From contig JAICNB010000019.1 in assembly GCA_025928935.1 (NCBI GenBank), positions 1 to 46,360 of the forward strand: a DNA stretch of 46,360 nt. Direction: 5' to 3'. The stretch's first letter is position 1. Each line of letters opens with the position of its first letter. A model generated the notes under the pieces. That model was given only the letters and a program-made list of their open reading frames with translations. It made no database searches and was not told where the DNA came from. Shown here one piece after another: positions 34,214 to 42,185 of this stretch. Source of the DNA: Acidimicrobiia bacterium (GTDB taxonomy: Bacteria; Actinomycetota; Acidimicrobiia; Spongiisociales; ZC4RG35). The translations under genes and the position numbers were made by a program.

Positions 34214-34240
34214 TACGAACGCGCCGGCGTCCAATCGACA
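34214..34240 (-). promoter_or_regulatory. Candidate ECF42 promoter of the DGPF-sigma operon
   Basis: On the minus strand TGTCGA (34240-34235) and CGTA (34217-34214) are 17 bases apart, about 60 bases upstream of the DGPF gene start. TGTCGA is the -35 motif I recall for ECF42 promoters, with a CG-starting -10. It implies positive autoregulation. The rest of 34151-34296 shows nothing further. Confidence 0.5.
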
Positions 34241-34296
34241 CCTTGGCCAAGGAATCTGTGGGTGGCTCCCGAGGCGTTACCCGGCGTCTGACCCGG

Positions 34297-35739
34297 TCAA
34301 TCGCCGATATATGACATGACGTGCTTGATCCGGGTGTAATCGTGCAGGGCGTAGATGGAGAGATCCTTGCCGTACCCGGACTGCTTGAACCCACCGTGCG
34401 GCATCTCGGCCACCAGCGGGATGTGGGTGTTTATCCACACCGCCCCGTAGTCGAGGTACTTCGCCATGCGCATGGCGCGGCCGTGGTCCTTGGTCCATAC
34501 ACTCGAGGCCAGGCCGTACTTCACGCCGTTGGCCCATTCGAGCGCCTCCGCCTCGTCGTCGAAGCGCTGCACCGTGATGACCGGCCCGAAGATCTCCTCC
34601 TGGCTCATCTCGTCGTCCTGGGTGAGCCCGCTGAGCACGGTCGGCTCGAAGAACCAGCCCGAGCGATCCACACGGCTCCCGCCCACGACCACATCTACAT
34701 GGTCCGGGGCCCGCTCCAGGAGCCCTCTCACCCGCTCAAGTTGACTCGGGTTGTTGAGGGGCCCGTAATACGTCGCGTCGTCGTGGGGATCGCCGGTAGT
34801 CGTGTCCCTGGCTCGCTCGGCGAGGGCGGCGACGAAGTCATCGTGAACGTGGCTTCCGGCCAGCACCCGGGTGGCCGCCGTGCAGTCCTGACCGGCGTTG
34901 TAGTAGCCGGCGCCCGCGATGCCCTCGGCGGCCGCTTCGACGTCTGCATCGTCGAAGACGATCACCGGCGCCTTGCCACCGAGCTCGAGATGAACACGTT
35001 TCAGGTCCTCCGACGCGGCTGCCGCCACTTCTCTCCCGGCGCGAATGCTGCCGGTCACCGACACCAGGGCAGGTATCGGATGCGAGACCAGGGCGCGGCC
35101 GGTGTCACGATCTCCGGTGACGACATTGAGGACCCCGGGCGGCAGGTACTCGGCGGCGAGCTCGGCGAGCTTCAGGGTCGAGGCCGGAGTCGTGTCGGAC
35201 GGCTTGAGCACGACTGTGTTACCGGCCGCGAGAGCGGGTGCGAACTTCCAGACCGCCATCATGAGCGGATAGTTCCACGGCGCAACCTGGGCACAGACCC
35301 CCAGGGGCTCGCGTCGGATGATGGAGGTATGCTCGGCCAAGTATTCCCCCGCCGACAGCCCTTCCAGGTGACGGGCCGCTCCGGCGAAGAACCGGATCTG
35401 GTCCACGGCAGGGGGCAGCTCGTCGGACAACGCGAGCCCGTACGGCTTCCCGGTGTTCTCCACCTCGATCCGGGTCAACTCCTCGGCATTGGCTTCCAAT
35501 GCGTCGGCGATGCGAAGAAGGGCGAGGCTGCGCTCCGAAGGAGTGGCATCTCGCCAACCCGGGAATGCCTCGGCCGCCGCCCGGCAGGCGGCATCCACAT
35601 CCGCCGCGGTCGACAGTGGCGCCGTGGCGTATTCCGCCTCGGTGGCCGGGTCTACCACCGCCATCGTCTTGCCTTCGAGAGCCGGGCGGTGGTCGCCACC
35701 ATAGAAGTTGGCCAAGGTCCTCGTCGCGGTCTGGGTCAT
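34297..35739 (-). CDS. Aldehyde dehydrogenase, aminobutyraldehyde/betaine-aldehyde type
   Basis: The 480-residue NAD-dependent enzyme has [22 protein letters not shown], the catalytic Glu in HLELGGKAP and the catalytic Cys in [15 protein letters not shown], a variant typical of gamma-aminobutyraldehyde dehydrogenases (PatD/YdcW). C-terminal [14 protein letters not shown] is as expected. ATG 35739 has GGGAGA eight bases upstream. It might oxidise 4-aminobutanal or betaine aldehyde; the latter would connect it with the methylated-amine cluster at 37.7-46.4 kb, but this is only a suggestion. BoxD is unlikely because those enzymes are of another subgroup. Confidence 0.87.
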   Translation of the reverse strand: MTQTATRTLANFYGGDHRPALEGKTMAVVDPATEAEYATAPLSTAADVDAACRAAAEAFPGWRDATPSERSLALLRIADALEANAEELTRIEVENTGKPYGLALSDELPPAVDQIRFFAGAARHLEGLSAGEYLAEHTSIIRREPLGVCAQVAPWNYPLMMAVWKFAPALAAGNTVVLKPSDTTPASTLKLAELAAEYLPPGVLNVVTGDRDTGRALVSHPIPALVSVTGSIRAGREVAAAASEDLKRVHLELGGKAPVIVFDDADVEAAAEGIAGAGYYNAGQDCTAATRVLAGSHVHDDFVAALAERARDTTTGDPHDDATYYGPLNNPSQLERVRGLLERAPDHVDVVVGGSRVDRSGWFFEPTVLSGLTQDDEMSQEEIFGPVITVQRFDDEAEALEWANGVKYGLASSVWTKDHGRAMRMAKYLDYGAVWINTHIPLVAEMPHGGFKQSGYGKDLSIYALHDYTRIKHVMSYIGD

Positions 35740-35750
35740 CACACATCTCC

Positions 35751-35783
35751 CGATCCGAGCGGCCCCGCCACGATACCGAGCGG
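35751..35783. promoter_or_regulatory. Direct repeat upstream of the aldehyde dehydrogenase gene
   Basis: CGATCCGAGCGG (35751-35762) and CGATACCGAGCGG (35771-35783) are near-identical and start 20 bases apart, about two helical turns. The second overlaps an imperfect dyad CCGA-N4-TCGG similar in style to the boxC operator. It is a candidate regulator-binding region. Confidence 0.35.
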
Positions 35784-35801
35784 TCGGATCGGCCGGGTGG
35801 G

Positions 35802-37133
35802 CTATGCCACCCGGAAGATCTCCCACTCCCCGGGAACCCCTTTGAGGACGTGACGGCCCAAGGGGTCGAATTCGAACCGAGAGCCGATGACCATGTCCCG
35901 AACGGTCTGGGACACGACGACCTGTCCCGGGGAGGCCAGGGCGGCGACACGGGCGCCGATGTGCACCGCCATGCCTACCACGTCGTTGGCCTCGAACACG
36001 ATCTCGCCACTGTGAAGGCCCACTCTCACCTCGAGACCTGCCTGGCGGCTGGCCTCACAAAGGGCCAGCGCACACTGGATGGCAGAAGTCGGGCCATCGA
36101 AGACGATCAGGAACCCGTCGCCTGCGGTGCTCATCTCCCGACCCCCGTACCGGGCGAGAAGACGACGCGCCTCGGCGCGGTGGGTCTCGAGGAGCCCACT
36201 CCACGCCCGATCGCCGACACTGGCCGCCCGCTCGGTCGACCCGACGACATCACTGAAGAGAACGGTGGCCACGCGGCGATCGACCGCCGCTCCGACCCGG
36301 GTACCCAGGAGGAACTCCTCCACCTCGTCCATCAGCCGGTCCACATCTCCCAGAAATCCGGGCGTCTCGTCCCCGGGCACCTCGACATATCTCGCCTGCT
36401 CCAGTTGGCCCGCCATCCAGCGCATTCCCTGGGCGGGGATCAAGGATGAGTCTTTGCGATGGAGGAGGAGGGTCGGAGCCGCCACCCTCGGCAGCAAGGG
36501 TCGGATGTCGATGGCCACACTCCTCCGAAGCAAGTTGGCTGCCATGCTCGGCGTGGCCGACATCCGCTCCAGCTTGCGCCACCAGCCGGCGATCCTCTCG
36601 TCATCGGCCACGGAAGGCGCGACCAGAGGCAGCAAGATCCCCTGGCCCCACAATCCATCCTCGATCACATCGGCGATCGCGCCTATCGGCACCGGGTCCA
36701 GGGCCCAGGGGTGTTCGTCATCGGCTGTCGAGCTTGCAAGGACCTCACCCAGAACGAGAGCGCTGACCCGATCGGGATGGCGGGCGGCCACGGTGACCGC
36801 AATCGCCGCCGCGTCTACCCATCCGACGATGGCAGCTCTCTCCATCCCCACTGCATCCATCACTGCCAGGGCGTCGGGGACCATCTCCTCGGTGTTCCCG
36901 ACATGCGGGGGGCGGTCGGAGAGGCCCAGGCCCCGCTTGTCGAACAAGGCCACCCGGCCCATGCCGGCGAGACGCTCGATGAAACGACGACACTCGGCCA
37001 GCTCCCAAAGGACTTCGAGATGTGAGACCCAGCCGATCATGGCGAGGATGTCGATTGGGCCCTCGCCGACCACCTGGTAAGCCAGGTCGACATCCCCGGA
37101 CCGGGTGAACCTGACCTCCGGCACGTTGGTCAC
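35802..37133 (-). CDS. Alpha/beta-hydrolase-like domain fused to class III adenylate/guanylate cyclase
   Basis: The 443-residue protein has an N-terminal alpha/beta-hydrolase-like domain (1-275) and a C-terminal class III cyclase (about 285-443), the arrangement of mycobacterial Rv1900c. The cyclase metal aspartates are Asp295 (FSDVVGST) and Asp339 ([11 protein letters not shown]); the VHIGAR segment at 390-395 has His where many cyclases have Asn. The hydrolase triad looks lost: GWVDA at 104-108 puts Val106 at the nucleophile, and the C-terminal PGDETPGF lacks the His. So the first domain is probably a ligand sensor controlling cyclic nucleotide synthesis. The start is a GTG at 37133. Confidence 0.88.
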   Translation of the reverse strand: MTNVPEVRFTRSGDVDLAYQVVGEGPIDILAMIGWVSHLEVLWELAECRRFIERLAGMGRVALFDKRGLGLSDRPPHVGNTEEMVPDALAVMDAVGMERAAIVGWVDAAAIAVTVAARHPDRVSALVLGEVLASSTADDEHPWALDPVPIGAIADVIEDGLWGQGILLPLVAPSVADDERIAGWWRKLERMSATPSMAANLLRRSVAIDIRPLLPRVAAPTLLLHRKDSSLIPAQGMRWMAGQLEQARYVEVPGDETPGFLGDVDRLMDEVEEFLLGTRVGAAVDRRVATVLFSDVVGSTERAASVGDRAWSGLLETHRAEARRLLARYGGREMSTAGDGFLIVFDGPTSAIQCALALCEASRQAGLEVRVGLHSGEIVFEANDVVGMAVHIGARVAALASPGQVVVSQTVRDMVIGSRFEFDPLGRHVLKGVPGEWEIFRVA

Positions 37134-37232
37134 GAGGGGCGAGGTTACTGCCGCCGTGTGATCCGACCGCTCGCCAGCAAGCGCTCGAATCGAGGACTTT
37201 GCGCGGGATAGGCTTGAGCGAAGGTTCGGTTC

Positions 37233-37715
37233 ATGTCCGTCACACTCTCATCGAGCGGCACTCGGGGGGTCACCATCCCCGGTTTCGCCAAACCACTCAT
37301 GGCTGTGGGGATGGGTATCAGCCATCTTGCCTTCGGGCTGCTCGGGGACCGCATGAAGATTCAGGGCCGGCCCCTTCTCGAGCTGACCACCGTAGGAGCC
37401 AGGACGGGCAAGAGACGGCGGGTCATCCTCGCCTGGTTCGACGATCCGGCAAACCCGGGAGCGCGGATCATCGTCGGGTCCAACGGAGGAGCGACCCGGC
37501 ACCCCGGATGGTGCCACAACCTGGCGCACAACCCGGATAAGGCCTGGATCGAGGTCGGTGGAGAGGAGATCAAGGTCAGGCCCGACTCGCTACACGACGG
37601 GGAGAGAGCGGCCCACTGGGCCCGGATCGTGGCGCTCGCTCCCGGATACGGCGGCTACACCGAGAAGACCGATCGGGAGATCCCCGTCATCCGGCTCACG
37701 CCGGTCGATGGCTAG
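37233..37715 (+). CDS. Deazaflavin (F420)-dependent nitroreductase/quinone reductase, DDN family
   Basis: The 160-residue split-barrel protein matches the DDN/DUF385 family. It contains GRPLLELTTVGARTGKRR, GSNGGATRHPGWCHNLAHNP and the C-terminal YTEKTDREIPVIRLTPV. Members use F420H2 to reduce quinones or nitro compounds and may protect membranes from oxidative stress. GAAGG lies eight bases before the ATG. It is divergent from the cyclase gene (about 100 bases) and ends in a CTAG shared with the convergent DmdA-like gene. It is one of the better hints of an actinobacterium. Confidence 0.9.
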   Translation: MSVTLSSSGTRGVTIPGFAKPLMAVGMGISHLAFGLLGDRMKIQGRPLLELTTVGARTGKRRRVILAWFDDPANPGARIIVGSNGGATRHPGWCHNLAHNPDKAWIEVGGEEIKVRPDSLHDGERAAHWARIVALAPGYGGYTEKTDREIPVIRLTPVDG

Positions 37716-38893
37716 GTCGCATTCAGGCTGCGAGCCGGCTCCTTCTTCTGGGGATCGACGAACGGGATCGAGGCGGCCACGGCGACGAGCTCCTCCCCGT
37801 CCTCGTTGATCACATCCACCCGCGATCCGGGCTCGGCCAGCTCTATGGGAACCCACATGTACCCGATGTTCTGCTCCATTCCGGGCGACCACACTGCGTC
37901 GGTTACCCGGCCCACCTCGCCGCCGCTCGACAGGACGGGCCACGGCTGCGAGAGCTCGGCCCTGAGCTGGTCACCCTCGATGACCATCCCCACCAGCTTG
38001 CGGTCGACGCCGGTTTCCCGAAGACGCTCCAGCGAGCCCTTGCCCAGGTAGTCCTGCTCCTGGGGCTCCACCAGGCGCTCCATCCCCGTGATGTGGAATG
38101 GCGTGTCGTCGAGTGTCATGTCCGACCCGTAGTTGAAGATGCCGGCTTCGATCCTCCGCGCCTCACAGGGTGCTATCGGCCGAATGTCGAACTCCTCCCC
38201 AGCTCGGGCCACCGCATCCCAGAGGGCGGCACCGTCACGTCGGTCGAGCACGTTGATCTCGAAGCCGGGGATGGCGGTCCAGCCCGTCCGGCTGATGACG
38301 ACTGGGATCCCATTGACCTCGAACTCACCCAGCCAGTAGTACTTGATGTCGTACACGGCGGGGCCGACCAGCTTCTCCAGGGTCTTCGCCGCCAGCGGGC
38401 CCTGTACCTGCATCGGGTGGACGTCGGGCAGGGTCACATCGACATCGAACCGTCCTGCAGCCACACCCAGGGCGTAGAGCCCGGCATCCGAGTCCGCCAG
38501 CTGCATCCACCACTTGTCGACGGCTACATGCAGGAGCACCGGGTCGTTGACGATCCCGCCGTCGGGTGCGATGACCGGCATGTACTTGCCCTGACCCACC
38601 GCACACTTGGTGAGGTCGCGACAGGTGATGAAATCGATGAGACGGTCGGCGTCCGGGCCGCTCACCTCGACGGTCCGCTCCACCCCCACGTCCCACATCG
38701 TCACCCCATTGACCAGGGCCCAGTATTCGACATCGGGGTCGTCGTAGTAGGCGGGCAGGTACATGTGGTTGTAGATGTCGTAGGAGGTGCATCCGGCCGC
38801 CAGGGTCGACTCGAAGAAGGGCGATCGCCGATACCACGGCCCGAAGTAGAGGGTGGTGCTCCTCTCCAGCATCTCGCTTCGCTCGTTGGCCAC
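37712..38893 (-). CDS. GcvT/DmdA-like tetrahydrofolate-dependent demethylase
   Basis: The 393-residue protein belongs to the glycine-cleavage T-protein family. Several segments recall DMSP demethylase DmdA more than GcvT: YDIYNHMYLPAYY, MWDVGVERTVEVSG, CRDLTKCAVGQGKYMPV and GGIVNDPVLL. The C-terminal beta-barrel domain is complete. The enzyme should move a methyl or aminomethyl group to tetrahydrofolate; the substrate may be DMSP, a methylated amine or a methoxy-aromatic acid (LigM and DesA are relatives). GTG 38893 is chosen because GGAGGAG lies six bases upstream. The MetF-like and corrinoid methyltransferase genes lie upstream on the same strand. Confidence 0.82.
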   Translation of the reverse strand: MANERSEMLERSTTLYFGPWYRRSPFFESTLAAGCTSYDIYNHMYLPAYYDDPDVEYWALVNGVTMWDVGVERTVEVSGPDADRLIDFITCRDLTKCAVGQGKYMPVIAPDGGIVNDPVLLHVAVDKWWMQLADSDAGLYALGVAAGRFDVDVTLPDVHPMQVQGPLAAKTLEKLVGPAVYDIKYYWLGEFEVNGIPVVISRTGWTAIPGFEINVLDRRDGAALWDAVARAGEEFDIRPIAPCEARRIEAGIFNYGSDMTLDDTPFHITGMERLVEPQEQDYLGKGSLERLRETGVDRKLVGMVIEGDQLRAELSQPWPVLSSGGEVGRVTDAVWSPGMEQNIGYMWVPIELAEPGSRVDVINEDGEELVAVAASIPFVDPQKKEPARSLNAT

Positions 38894-38914
38894 GACCGTC
38901 TCCTCCTCGTTTAC

Positions 38915-38928
38915 TGAACCGTCGTTCA
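38915..38928. promoter_or_regulatory. Palindrome upstream of the DmdA-like gene
   Basis: TGAAC and GTTCA are perfect arms around CGTC, just after a TAAAGT -10-like element on the minus strand. It fits an operator, perhaps for the IclR protein encoded upstream. Confidence 0.35.
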
Positions 38929-38966
38929 ACTTTAGGGCAACGGCGGTGGGGCAACGGGGTGGGGGC

Positions 38967-39713
38967 TCAGGCGGTCTCGGTGCGGGCGGAGAAACGGCCC
39001 GCGGCGTCCATCACCACCGAGGCGATGGCATCGGCTCGGTCTTTGGCGGGGAATCTATAGGCGGGGCCGTGGACATGGATGGCCCCGAGGGCTCCCCGCC
39101 CGTCGGCGAGGACGGGAGCAGCAACCGAGTTGATCCCCTCGGCGAACTCCTCGTGCACCCAACAATGGCCCTCCTCGCGGACCGTCTCCAACCGCGCCTC
39201 GATCCGCCCGGGGTCGACCAAGGTGTTGGAGGTGTAGGCCTCCAACGGGCGGCTCAGATAGCGCCCGACCTCCTCTTTGGGCCATTGCGCCATGACACAG
39301 AGGCCCGACGGCCCCACGTGCATCGGCACCATGAGACCGGTGTAGTCCCGGACTTGCACCGGATTGGGGCTCTCCACCTGGACCATGTACTGGATGACGT
39401 ATCCGGTGGGCACGCTGAACCCCGCAGCCTCGCCGAGCTGGTCGGAGAGCCAGACGAGATGAGGGCGGACGGCAGTGGCGAGGGCAGCCGTGGCGTCGAC
39501 CGCCCCGGCCAGCTCCACCAGGCCCATGCCAATCGAGTACACCGCACCGTCTTCGGCGCGGGCCACGGCCCCCTGCTCCTCCAGGCTGGAAAGCATGCGA
39601 GACACCGTCGACTTGGGAAGACCGACCCGTTGCGCCAGGTCGGTCACCCCGGACGGCTCGATCGCCAGGGCCTTGAGGACCTGGAAGGCGCGGTCGATCG
39701 ACTGAACAGTCAT
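38967..39713 (-). CDS. IclR-family transcriptional regulator
   Basis: The 248-residue protein has the IclR winged helix (SIDRAFQVLKALA, then TDLAQRVGLPKSTVSRMLSSLEEQG) and the effector domain with EEFAEGINSVAAPVLADGRGALGAIHVHGP. The ATG at 39713 overlaps the MetF-like stop as ATGA, so the regulator is made from the mttB-metF transcript. It is the natural candidate to bind the inverted repeat at the mttB promoter. IclR proteins usually sense small carboxylic or aromatic acids. Confidence 0.92.
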   Translation of the reverse strand: MTVQSIDRAFQVLKALAIEPSGVTDLAQRVGLPKSTVSRMLSSLEEQGAVARAEDGAVYSIGMGLVELAGAVDATAALATAVRPHLVWLSDQLGEAAGFSVPTGYVIQYMVQVESPNPVQVRDYTGLMVPMHVGPSGLCVMAQWPKEEVGRYLSRPLEAYTSNTLVDPGRIEARLETVREEGHCWVHEEFAEGINSVAAPVLADGRGALGAIHVHGPAYRFPAKDRADAIASVVMDAAGRFSARTETA

Positions 39714-40543
39714 AGTCCCGCTCTCTGCTTGGCCCGTCGGTGCCATTTCACGGTCGCCTCGACCTGGTTGAAGGTGAACAAGTGCATCCCCTCGAAGCCG
39801 AGGTCGCTGCCGATCCGAGCCAGCTTCCTGATCAACCGGTCCGGGTGATATCGGCCGGGCCTGACCAGGCGAAGGATCCCACCCCGGTTCTTGGCGAGAT
39901 AACGCATCGACTCGCCCACCCCGATCCGTGCCCCTATCGAGAGGAGACGGGTGGGTTCGACCGCGCCAGGCACGCCGACCCTAATCGGCAGGGCGACGCC
40001 ATTCGCCCTCAGCTCAGCGGCCCACCGGGCGATCGTCTCCGGCTCGAAGCACATCTGGGTGACGAGGTAGGTGGCGTGGGGTTGCTTGGCGAGCAGCGCT
40101 CGATGCAGGGTCTCTGCCGGTATAACGGGATGACCCTCCGGGTACCCCGCGATGCCGACTTCGAGGAAGGGATGGCCGACGCCCGCCATGTCCTCGATGA
40201 GTGAGAGAGCATCGTGATAGTCCCCATGTGGCGGCCCATCCCCCCCGACAACGAACACCTGACCCACACCGGCATCGTCCAAGCGCTTGATGATCGAGCT
40301 GAGCTCACGGCGGTCCTCGACCAGGCGCGCTGCGAGATGGGGGACGGTCCGGTAACCCTTCGCCTGCAGCTCGACGACGACGTCGATGGTGGGATCCATG
40401 CCCCGGGTCGGAGAGGCAGTCACCGAGACGGTCGCACCCACGGGGATGCCCTCCGCCTTCTCGACGACTCCGGGGAGAGGGATGACCTCGAAGTCGGCGA
40501 CGGTGAGGAGCCTTCTCTCCAGGGTGTCGGCGGGATCAGACAT
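39710..40543 (-). CDS. metF: Methylenetetrahydrofolate reductase-like protein
   Basis: The 277-residue TIM-barrel protein resembles MetF: VSVTASPTRGMDPTIDVVVELQAKGYRTVPHLAARLV, the VFVVGGDGPPHGDY flavin loop and the VTQMCFEPETIARW strand. In biosynthesis MetF makes methyl-THF, but in methylotrophic clusters it runs in the oxidative direction, methyl-THF to methylene-THF. It overlaps mttB by eight bases and iclR by ATGA, so all three are coupled. This strongly suggests the catabolic direction here, though that is inferred. Confidence 0.87.
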   Translation of the reverse strand: MSDPADTLERRLLTVADFEVIPLPGVVEKAEGIPVGATVSVTASPTRGMDPTIDVVVELQAKGYRTVPHLAARLVEDRRELSSIIKRLDDAGVGQVFVVGGDGPPHGDYHDALSLIEDMAGVGHPFLEVGIAGYPEGHPVIPAETLHRALLAKQPHATYLVTQMCFEPETIARWAAELRANGVALPIRVGVPGAVEPTRLLSIGARIGVGESMRYLAKNRGGILRLVRPGRYHPDRLIRKLARIGSDLGFEGMHLFTFNQVEATVKWHRRAKQRAGL

Positions 40544-42074
40544 CGGAATCGGGGAAGGAGGCCTTGCGCCGATCGACCCATTCGGTGAGCTCTGCGTCGA
40601 CGGCATCGACCAACGGCGGCGGCTCATACTCGGCCAAGGTGCGCTTCCACGAGTCGTGGGCCCGAGCGACTGACTCGTTGGAACCTGCCTCCTGCCACTG
40701 CTCGAAGCTGGAGTTGTCGGCCATCGAGCTGCGCCAGAAGGCGGTCTCGAAGTTGGCAAGGGTGTGAGCATTCCCAAGGAAGTGCTGGCCCGGGGGGTTG
40801 TCGAGAAGCGCGTCGAGGGCCTGACCGTTCTCAGTCAGATCTACACCGGAGAGCATCGGGCCGGCCATCGAGGCCTGATCGGCATCCAGCACGAACTTCT
40901 CGTATCCCATCACGAGGCCTCCCTCGAGCCATCCTGCGGTGTGAAGGACGAAATTCACCCCGGCGAGCAGGGTGGGGAAGAAGGTCGCCGCCGACTCGTA
41001 TGCAGACTGGAAGTCCGGGGTCTTCGCTGCCGTCAGGTTGCCACCGCTCCGGAAGGGGACTCCGAGACGACGGGCCAGGGCTGCCATCACGAAGAGCACC
41101 AGCGCAGGCTCGGGCGTCCCGAAGGTCGGCGCCCCCGACTGCATGGAAATGGACGAGGCGAAGGAGCCGAACACCACCGGGGCGCCGGGCCGGACCATCT
41201 GGCAGAACGCCATCCCCGCCATCGCCTCCGCCAGCGTCTGTGTGGCCGTGCCCGCCACGGTCACCGGCGCCATGGCCCCGGAGAGGATGAAGGGTGTGAT
41301 CAGACACGCCTGGTTGTTCTCGGCGTAGACCTTGGCCGAGCCGAGCATGTTCCGGTCCCAGCTCATCGGGCTGTTGGCGTTGCACAACGAGAGCAGCACG
41401 GTCTTGCCGGCGTCGATTTCGGGCCCGAACAGGACCCTGACCATGTCCACCGTGTCCTGGGCCCGCTCCGGAGCGGTCACCGATCCCATGAACGGCTTGT
41501 CGTGGAGCCGGATGTGGCTCATGACCATGTCGAAGTGCCGTTTGTTCACCGGCAGGTCGACCGGCTCGCACAGGGTGCCACCGCCGTGGTGGAGCGACGG
41601 GGTCATGTGGGTGAGACGGGCGAAGTTCTCGAAATCGGCGAGGGTGGCGTAGCGACGCCCGCCCTCGAGGTCGCGCACGAAGGGCGACCCGTAGGCCGGG
41701 GCGAAGACCACATTGGGGTCCCCGATCACCACGTCGTGAGCCGGGTTCCTGGCGTGCTGGGTGAAGGTCGCCGGCGCGCCGGCGATCAGGCTCCGGGCCA
41801 GGCCCTTGGGGAACCGCACCCTGGTCTCGGTGACGTCGCAACCCCCGTCCCGGAAGATGTCCAGCGCCTCGGGGAAGTCGATCACCTCCACACCGACCTG
41901 GTCCAACAGCGTGTCGGCATTGGCCTCGATCATTGACAGGCCTTCCTCCCCAAGCACCTCGACCGGCGCCAGGTTCCGGGTCAGGAACGGGACCGATTCG
42001 ATCGACCGTGCGGTCCGCGCCGCCTGCCGGGCAGCCCTCCCGCCGCCACGACGCCCGCTGCTGCTCTGTTCCAT
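40536..42074 (-). CDS. mttB: Non-pyrrolysine MttB-family corrinoid methyltransferase
   Basis: The 512-residue protein is a trimethylamine/betaine:corrinoid methyltransferase homologue. The N-terminus RRGGGRAARQAAR, the EANADTLLDQVGVEVIDFPEAL segment, HHGGGTLCEP and FGTPEPALVLFVMAALARRLGVPFRSGG are family-like. The frame is open throughout, so no amber codon for pyrrolysine is used; this subgroup demethylates betaines such as glycine betaine or carnitine. The ATG at 42074 is chosen over 42116 because the extra residues are not family-like; it has no ribosome site and lies in the right arm of a 13-bp inverted repeat. The substrate is unknown. Confidence 0.88.
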   Translation of the reverse strand: MEQSSSGRRGGGRAARQAARTARSIESVPFLTRNLAPVEVLGEEGLSMIEANADTLLDQVGVEVIDFPEALDIFRDGGCDVTETRVRFPKGLARSLIAGAPATFTQHARNPAHDVVIGDPNVVFAPAYGSPFVRDLEGGRRYATLADFENFARLTHMTPSLHHGGGTLCEPVDLPVNKRHFDMVMSHIRLHDKPFMGSVTAPERAQDTVDMVRVLFGPEIDAGKTVLLSLCNANSPMSWDRNMLGSAKVYAENNQACLITPFILSGAMAPVTVAGTATQTLAEAMAGMAFCQMVRPGAPVVFGSFASSISMQSGAPTFGTPEPALVLFVMAALARRLGVPFRSGGNLTAAKTPDFQSAYESAATFFPTLLAGVNFVLHTAGWLEGGLVMGYEKFVLDADQASMAGPMLSGVDLTENGQALDALLDNPPGQHFLGNAHTLANFETAFWRSSMADNSSFEQWQEAGSNESVARAHDSWKRTLAEYEPPPLVDAVDAELTEWVDRRKASFPDSDV

Positions 42075-42104
42075 GATGCGGTACCAGACTACATCATGGA
42101 ACAG
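42066..42104. promoter_or_regulatory. Perfect 13-bp inverted repeat at the mttB promoter and start codon
   Basis: CTGTTCCATGATG (42066-42078) and CATCATGGAACAG (42092-42104) are perfect reverse complements with a 13-base spacer. The arms overlap the putative -10 and the mttB start codon. It is either an operator, with the IclR protein of the operon as prime candidate, or an mRNA hairpin that hides the AUG. Confidence 0.75.
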
Positions 42105-42121
42105 GCGTCGGAGCATGGCAA
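42093..42121 (-). promoter_or_regulatory. Putative mttB promoter
   Basis: On the minus strand TTGCCA (42121-42116) and CATGAT (42098-42093) are 17 bases apart. The -10 lies in one arm of the inverted repeat, so a bound repressor would exclude polymerase. The leader would be about 12 bases. Confidence 0.4.
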
Positions 42122-42125
42122 TCGG

Positions 42126-42178
42126 TTCTTCCGCGCCGTCCTCGACCTATAGGGTGATATCGGTGCGCGAAAACGGGT
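42126..42178. repeat. Dispersed 53-bp palindromic element, copy B (upstream of mttB)
   Basis: This aligns gaplessly with 21357-21409 at 42 of 53 positions; both ends are nearly identical (TTCTT, CGCGCCGT and TCGACCT at left, GCGCGAAAACGGGT at right). In the same register CGCGCCG pairs with CGGTGCG (one G-T), and CCTATAGG forms the centre, so the dyad is kept although the middle bases changed. It lies between the activator gene and mttB. Confidence 0.65.
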
Positions 42179-42185
42179 GGATCAT
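42147..42185 (-). CDS. Possible 12-codon leader ORF between the activator gene and mttB
   Basis: The ATG at 42185 overlaps the activator stop as ATGA, and GGAGG lies eight bases upstream. The peptide would be MIHPFSRTDITL, ending in TAG. It overlaps copy B of the palindromic element. Size alone makes it doubtful; it could be a coupling or leader peptide, or chance. Confidence 0.2.
   Translation of the reverse strand: MIHPFSRTDITL

Noticed and set aside
34297-35739. Calling the aldehyde dehydrogenase BoxD
   Set aside because: Its GQDCTAA active site fits aminobutyraldehyde or betaine-aldehyde dehydrogenases, and it is far from boxBC on a separate promoter.
40536-42074. Pyrrolysine codon in the MttB-family gene
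   Set aside because: No in-frame TAG occurs, and no pylTSBCD-like gene is visible.
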